A stretch of 64,000 bases of DNA from Chrysoperla carnea. Taxonomy: Eukaryota; Arthropoda; Insecta; Neuroptera; Chrysopidae. The notes below the pieces were generated by a model. That model was not told where the DNA came from and did no database searches. It worked only from the letters and a program-made list of their open reading frames with translations. This document shows positions 58,096-64,000 of this stretch, one piece after another (position 1 is the stretch's first letter; each line of letters begins with the position of its first letter). The position numbers and the translations under genes are program-made. The stretch lies in assembly GCF_905475395.1 (NCBI RefSeq), contig NC_058342.1, positions 15,410,640-15,474,639 on the forward strand. Direction: 5' to 3'.

Positions 58096-58838
58096 CAATC
58101 GAATTTTCGATCGGACACTACTCAGATTATTCCGATTATTGTTAGATTTATGTAAATTTATAGTGTCAAAAAAATTTTATTCATGTTAAGGAGAAAGTTC
58201 CTTAAGAAAATTGGAGGCTGCTTTTTTTTTTAGAATTTGTATATAAAAATTTTTATACAAATTTGTAAGACGTCTGCGCACGACTCAAATAGGGATCATT
58301 CTTGAATTACTTAACTATTAAACATAGATATTTGGTGAAAATTACGAATAAATCGGTGGGCTTGAATTTAATTGAGAGAGTTTAAATTTCCATTATTGAA
58401 AAAAATGAGAAAATACAGTGACAGAATGGCAATCGTCCTTGAAAACTTTGAAATTTCCAGAGAAATTGAAATTCAGGTAATTTTTGTATGGGTCAGGTAA
58501 AATGTTAAGAAAAAAAGTGGGTCTCTAAAATTTTATTCTGAAGACCTGAATCATCATGGAAAAATCAAGAATTTCAAGAGCCAATTCGATTCGCCACCCT
58601 GACGATTAATTCGTTGAAATAAATTTTCTCTTTACATGTATGTTACTATAAATGTACACTGTCCATAAATTTCATTAACAGATTCGATGTTTTCCATTTG
58701 TTTTGGATAAAGCACTCCATTGAGTTGAATTATCTGATATCTGTTTGAGTACAAAATATTCACGGTGTCTCATTTTAACTTTCGATGTTAAATATTTTGA
58801 AATTTAAGTGATTGTCAGCAAAAAAATTGCATACAAGG

Positions 58839-59191
58839 ATTGTAGGGTTTAGATGAACCGAATTTAGTACAAAAAGGATTTCTGTAAAATTAATATACTG
58901 ATCTGGCCAAGAATCCTCATAGAATTCGAAATATATGTACTACGACGCAAGGTAAGATCCTTAGGAATTTTGCAAATGTATTTAGTATGGCTTTGTACGG
59001 TCCCATGAAAAGTTGTAGAGTTTAGATGAACCGAATTTAGTACAAAAAGAATTCTTTATAAAATCAATAAATTGATCTGACCAAGAGTTCTCAAAAAATT
59101 GTAAATATAAATACTATGGCACAAGGTAAGGTCCTTTCTGTTTAGGAATTCTGCAAATTTACTTAATATGGCTTCGCACGGTCCTATGAAA
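58839..59191 (+). repeat. Tandem duplication, ~175-bp period
   Basis: Each unit holds GTTTAGATGAACCGAATTTA, GTACAAAAAG, TTGATCTG or its variant, GCAAGGTAAG or its variant, TTAGGAATT and CACGGTCC-ATGAAAAG. Moderately diverged and not coding. Confidence 0.7.
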
Positions 59192-60103
59192 AGTATTTTT
59201 AATAATTTTCCTAAACATCAAACATAGTAATTTTTACGATTGTGGTATCTGGTCCGGGAGGTAGTCGAGAAGGATGGAAAATATTATTTTGTCGATGGCA
59301 ACATCACGCTACCCCCCGGACTAACCTTCCTGTCTTAAGGATCATGTGTCTTCTATGCTTGTGCTCACGGTCTATGCAGGTAATTTTTTAACGATTTTTC
59401 GAGACTTTAAAGACAATAATTTTCTGTTTTCAAAATAAATTATCTCGATAAATCAGAACTAAACAAATTTTGGGAAAGTAAGAAATATATTATAAACAAA
59501 CATTCAAATTGCATGATATTTAAATCTGAAAATTGAAACGAGACAGCGTGCAGGGCGAATACAAAGAAATTCCAAAATGTTACCCAAAATAAGTTCAAAA
59601 TATTTAAATCAAAAAAATTGAAACCAAAGGAAAATTTTAAAAATAAGAAAACAAAATATAAGGCTCGTTAATTGGTAAATTTAATATTGTAAATGTATAT
59701 CAATCAGAAAACGTACATCGAAAGATGTCGAAACAAATATTTGTTTGTTTTATTCTAGAAAAAAAATAGATTTTGGATTTTATTTTTAAAATAGATTAAT
59801 TAGAAAGTTTTGTTTATTCACACGCTTACAACTTATTTTTTTTGTGATTTAGTTTTTTATGTGATTCCTCAAAAATTAAATGAAATTTTGGTTTTATTAA
59901 AATTGATCAATTAAAAAAAAAATACATTCTTCGTTGAAATTGATATATAAAAATGACCATAGAAGAAAAATTGTTCATTTTTAGAAGTTTTTGGGGTGCA
60001 GTTCCGGTTATACTGAAAATGTTTTATCCTACTGCTAAAAAACGAATTGTTGCCTTGAAGCTGATTTTTTCATCGAAATTCACGTTCAACTGATCGCATT
60101 TTT

Positions 60104-60904
60104 TAACCTCTGCATAGTAATGGAAAATGGAAAAATAAGGATAGTTTTCCCACCCCCCAAAAACCCTCTAAATATTAACAATGATAAAAAAATTTTAAAA
60201 AATCAAAATTTAACCACGGTAAACATCTTCCAAGAGTTTCCCGAGGTCATTGTTTATGAATATGTGGGTAAAAAGCAACCAAAGGTGGTTGACACCCCAT
60301 TAAAATAACCCCAAGAAGTGATAGAGATTAAAAATTTATTAAACTCAAAATTTCACCTTGGAAATCGTCTCTTGGGGGTTTTTGAGGTTGCTGATCACGA
60401 ACTCGAGATCAAAAAGATGGTTGCAATCCTATTAAAATCACCCTTAATAGTTACAATGATTAAAAAAAAATTGAAAATTCTAAATTTCACTGCCGAGAGA
60501 CGAAATATCCGAGGTGAAATATATAATTTTCTAAATTTTTGTATCATTATCACTTCTAAGAGCGCTTTTAATGGGGTTGCAATCATTCTAATCATTTCCA
60601 GTTGCTTATTGACTTCGGATTCATGATCAGCGACCCCAAAAATCCCCGAGGAACGATCTTCGAGGTGAAATTTTTAATTAAAAAAAATATTTGTCTGTCA
60701 CTTCTAGGGGTAATTTTAATAGGGCTGCAACAATCTTCAGTTGCTTTTGACGTTGGATTCATGATAAGCGATCTAGAAAATCCCCGGAAGACCATTTTCG
60801 GGGTGAAATTTTGAATTTTTTTATCACTGTTACTATTTGAAGAGCTTTGGGAGGGTGGAAAAACTACCCTCATTTTCTCATTTTTCGTTACTATGCAGAG
60901 GTTA
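60104..60904. mobile_element. TIR element with internal tandem repeats
   Basis: TAACCTCTGCATAGTAA on the left is a perfect inverse of TTACTATGCAGAGGTTA on the right. The arms continue imperfectly through TAGTTTTCCCACCC / GGGTGGAAAAACTA. Inside are repeated units (ATGATCAGCGACCCCAAAAA, GAGGTGAAATTTTTAA) of about 150 bp. 800 bp; the short ORFs inside are not recognisable. Confidence 0.7.
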
Positions 60905-62034
60905 GTGCTGCTGAATGTTCCTAGGGTCTACTAGTAAAAAATTGTAGGTATTAAAATTTTATCTCGGAAAGTTTCGTATATGGAATGACCGAAACTGCGG
61001 CATACAAAAAATTTTATTCAATTTTTGAGGTATCTTGGAAGGTAAAATACAGATAAAGCGATAAAAAGTAAATGGCTCTTCGTCGGGAAATAATGTTAGT
61101 GTTAATATTTACGTGAGGATAACATTTAAACTAAGCTAGCGTGTGACTAAATAAAGCGTATAATATATAGAAATATATTGTTGCTGATTATTATTATCAA
61201 GATTGTAAAATATAAAATTTTTTTTATGATTAAAGATCTATATTATTTAAATCAATTATTATTTATTTAACACATTCCTTCGTCTTTAATTTCAGAAAGG
61301 TGCATCAAGAGAGTGAAGGGCCGTATCTATAAGTTATAATTAATAGTTTTATAACAGGTAGTGGTGGATTAACCCATTGGGCTTAAGGGGTGGAGACAAA
61401 TTTTTATGAGAAGAAAATAGGGGGAGAAGGCAAATTGTATGGTAAGGGACCGCACACAAGGGGCGCCACGGTGATTTACGAAGACTAAAAAAAAGCTGTA
61501 GGTCCCGAAGAATTACATTGTCTAGGAGCCCCGACACAGATTAATCTGACACTGATAACCAAGATTGAACTTGTTGAAAACAATTGTAATCAATCCCAGA
61601 TGTTCGACGTGTTTTTTTAAAAAAGGGGCTTTAATAATAAAAATTTTACTTCTTAATCTTTTTCTGAGTGTATTTTCTTTCGTGGTGAGGGGAGTGCAAG
61701 TGAACACTTTATCACTCTCCTTCTGGTCCTTGTGACCTCAAACATTCCGATATTTACACATACACATGCAAGAAACAGTTTTCGAAGCAGTAATTGCTCT
61801 ACGAGCTAAACATAGCTGATGTAGCTTTTTGGTTACTTAGTGGTCTATATTTTTAAATAGAAAAAGAATTCGCCAATTCGAAATACCATGCACTTTTCTT
61901 AAGACAAACATATTCTTTATACACGAATCTTCAAGAATCAACAGATTAACTAAATACTACCCTTCAGGGGTGATTTTGGCTCAACAAACTCTCTGGATTC
62001 CAATGTTACGAACTCCTAAAATAGATTAAGTTAG

Positions 62035-62125
62035 GTTAGAGTGGCTCTCTTGGTATGGGACACACTTAGATCAAAGGGTTGGCCCATCCCCGGTCACTAC
62101 TCCATGAAACCTTTTAGCGCGGCAG
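62035..62125 (-). mobile_element. 3'UTR end of the 51230 LINE family
   Basis: The reverse complement reads ATGGAGTAGTGACCGGGGAT, GGGCCAACCCTTTGATCTAA and GTGTGTCCCATACC, then CTCTAACCTAACTTAATC. This parallels 51525-51630. No coding portion remains. Confidence 0.65.
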
Positions 62126-62215
62126 TACCGTCCTACCTTTGAACCTAAGGTAAATAGACGAAAATTTTACGATTTTACGGGTCATAAAAAATATGAAAAC
62201 AATAATGATCACTAT

Positions 62216-62722
62216 TTAAGGTATTTCCAGCATGGTATCTGCAGTTCCTATGCTAAAGCTATGGTTAAAATTTTTTTCGACATAATTTAACGAAAAATTA
62301 AATTTAAGAATTTAATAATGCTTACTATTAATTCCCAAAGTTTCAGAAATTTTGATCGTTTAAAATGGGAAATAATTATGCCAACGTCCCAATTTCGATC
62401 AATTTACGTCAAAATTAATATCTCGAAAGTGAAAATTAATTTCTAAATTTTTTTTTTAGAATTTTATTGTATAAACATTTTTTTCTACTTTTTCTTCAAT
62501 ATATAATAATATCATAAAAAATAGTTGGAGAGACCGGGCATTTTACATGCTTTAAATGGGACATGACCCTCAAAATCGCGAACTTTGTCTTTAAATATCT
62601 CGCGATCTAAACGGTCAAAAATTATGAAATTTTAGGAATTCATAAATAAAGCTATTATAAACCCGAGAAAAAAAATTCGGCCAAATCTGTCGAAAAGTGA
62701 TTTCATGCTGGAACTACCTTAA
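62216..62722. mobile_element. TTAA-flanked TIR element
   Basis: TTAAGGTATTTCCAGCATGG on the left and TCATGCTGGAACTACCTTAA on the right are near-perfect inverted ends, with TTAA outermost. Inner arms also pair partly (TTTTGATCGTTTAAAA / TAAACGGTCAAAAAT). Non-autonomous, 507 bp. It has the same GGTAGT terminus as 13601. Confidence 0.65.
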
Positions 62723-62751
62723 ATAACATTTTTCATTTTATTGTTTAAATA

Positions 62752-63855
62752 GTTTTTTGATCATTTTTGACATATTGTTCGAAACAAAAACAGAATCAAT
62801 TTCAAAAATGAAAAAGTTTATTAGGTACATCATTTTTTTGGAGAATTTTAGTCCCCTGTCTCGTTGCGGCATTGCTATCAGCTCTGAAAGAACATTGTTC
62901 TAAACTGTTGCGCTTTTGATAGCACGAAAAAGTAAAATGAAATTTTTAGTAGCACATGTTTTTGACAGTATAAAAATAATTTGTCTATTGGTAAAACAGT
63001 TTTTATTATACAAATTGCATTTTGAAATGATGCTTAGACTGTGACTTTAATTGGCGAGAAGGATATTCACAAAATATGTATACGCCAGTTTTTAATTATT
63101 TTCATTGTAAAGTCTAGCAGAATCAATACATACATATAGGAAGTCACATTCTAAGCATTATACAATGACTGCGATAGACAAGGATAGACATATACGTATA
63201 AAGCCATCTATTAATGAGCTATTCAACTTTATAAAAGATATTACAGATTTCTGTAAATTAATGCCATCTATTAATTACTAATTCAACTCAAACAGAAATC
63301 TGTAACAGTGTAACCAACAATCAAGCTAGTTGTTAATAGATGGCATTAATTTACAGAAATCTGTAATATCTTTAATAAAGTTGAATAGCTCATTAATAGA
63401 TGGCTTTATACGTATATGTCTATCCTTGTCTATCGCAGTCATTGTATAATGCTTAGAATGTGACTTCCTATATGTATGTATTGATTCTGCTAGACTTTAC
63501 AATGAAAATAATTAAAAACTGGCGTATACATATTTTGTGAATATCCTTCTCGCCAATTAAAGTCACAGTCTAAGCATCATTTCAAAATGCAATTTGTATA
63601 ATAAAAACTGTTTTACCAATAGACAAATTATTTTTATACTGTCAAAAACATGTGCTACTAAAAATTTCATTTTACTTTTTCGTGCTTTCAAAAGCGCAAC
63701 AGTTTAGAACAATGTTCTTTCAGAGCTGATAGCAATGCCGCAACGAGACAGGGGACTAAAATTCTCCAAAAAAATGATGTACCTAATAAACTTTTTCATT
63801 TTTGAAATTGATTCTGTTTTTGTTTCGAACAATATGTCAAAAATGATCAAAAAAC
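62752..63855. mobile_element. Near-perfect 1.1-kb palindromic element
   Basis: Arms of about 520 bp are almost identical inverts around a ~50-bp centre near 63304. The left starts GTTTTTTGATCATTTTTGAC and the right ends GTCAAAAATGATCAAAAAAC. TA flanks both (62750-62751 and 63856-63857), fitting a Tc1/mariner-type target. Arm identity is the highest of any inverted repeat here, so it is probably young. No coding. Confidence 0.8.
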
Positions 63856-64000
63856 TAATGATCATTCCTTGTAATTTAGAAATGAATCATGAAGTCATTA
63901 ATAAAATACATATATTTGTTTGGAATTATGAATTTGTTTTTAGTAGCTTGGACATTCTTCATAATTACATATTTTCTCGGATTTAATCAAATTGAAATTT

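Larger units (their letters stand above)
55940..64000. other. Gene-free repeat region after ABCB6
   Basis: Beyond the ABCB6 3'UTR I see no host exon. The content is a LINE tail, two tandem duplications (57672, 58839), a TIR element with internal repeats (60104), a TTAA element (62216) and a long palindrome (62752). About 59200-60100 and 61000-62000 show nothing I can name. Confidence 0.6.

Noticed and set aside
63735..63986. 83-aa ORF at the window end
   Set aside because: Mostly lies in the right arm of the palindromic element; no motif.
1..64000. CRISPR arrays or bacterial operons
   Set aside because: The split genes, GT-AG introns and retroelements show animal nuclear DNA; no regularly spaced short repeats were seen.

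Overview
The window is AT-rich, intron-rich, repeat-dense animal nuclear DNA. Protein similarity, short GT-AG introns mixed with very long ones, Helitrons, non-LTR retrotransposon remnants and tRNA-derived SINEs point to an insect. I cannot assign an order from sequence alone.

Layout. 1-7865: transposon-filled intergenic DNA. 7866-10241 (+): a TMEM63/CSC1-type osmosensitive cation channel with a single uninterrupted coding exon and an 88-bp intron just upstream of its ATG. 10242-19958: intergenic repeats. 19959-26036 (-): the 20S proteasome subunit beta-3 gene, rebuilt here as four coding exons (205 aa), the first being only the ATG. 26037-28323: divergent intergenic segment with one small TIR element. 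28324-55939 (+): an ABCB6/HMT-1 half-transporter gene rebuilt as 11 phase-consistent coding exons over 27.6 kb (858 aa), ending in a natural six-histidine tail. 55940-64000: repeats, tandem duplications and inverted-repeat elements with no host gene seen.

The three host genes are unrelated housekeeping or transport functions: a plasma-membrane mechanosensitive channel, a proteasome core subunit, and a porphyrin/metal-conjugate ABC transporter. PSMB3 and ABCB6 are transcribed divergently across 2.3 kb.

Most of the remaining sequence is mobile DNA. The clearest case lies in PSMB3 intron 3. A ~1.6-kb element with ~230-bp terminal inverted repeats carries a decayed ORF of an unrecognised protein family (GCDT motif, Cys-rich C-terminus). 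A 463-bp Helitron (TC start, CTAG end, A/T target) splits that ORF, and the reading frame is continuous if the Helitron is removed. ABCB6 intron 1 holds Helitron-like DNA whose interior has arrayed heat-shock-element pentamers followed by a correctly spaced TATA box and initiator. Several large fold-back (inverted-repeat) elements of 0.5-1.2 kb occur, almost all in introns or intergenic DNA. All coordinates for repeats are by eye and approximate unless a terminus is stated.
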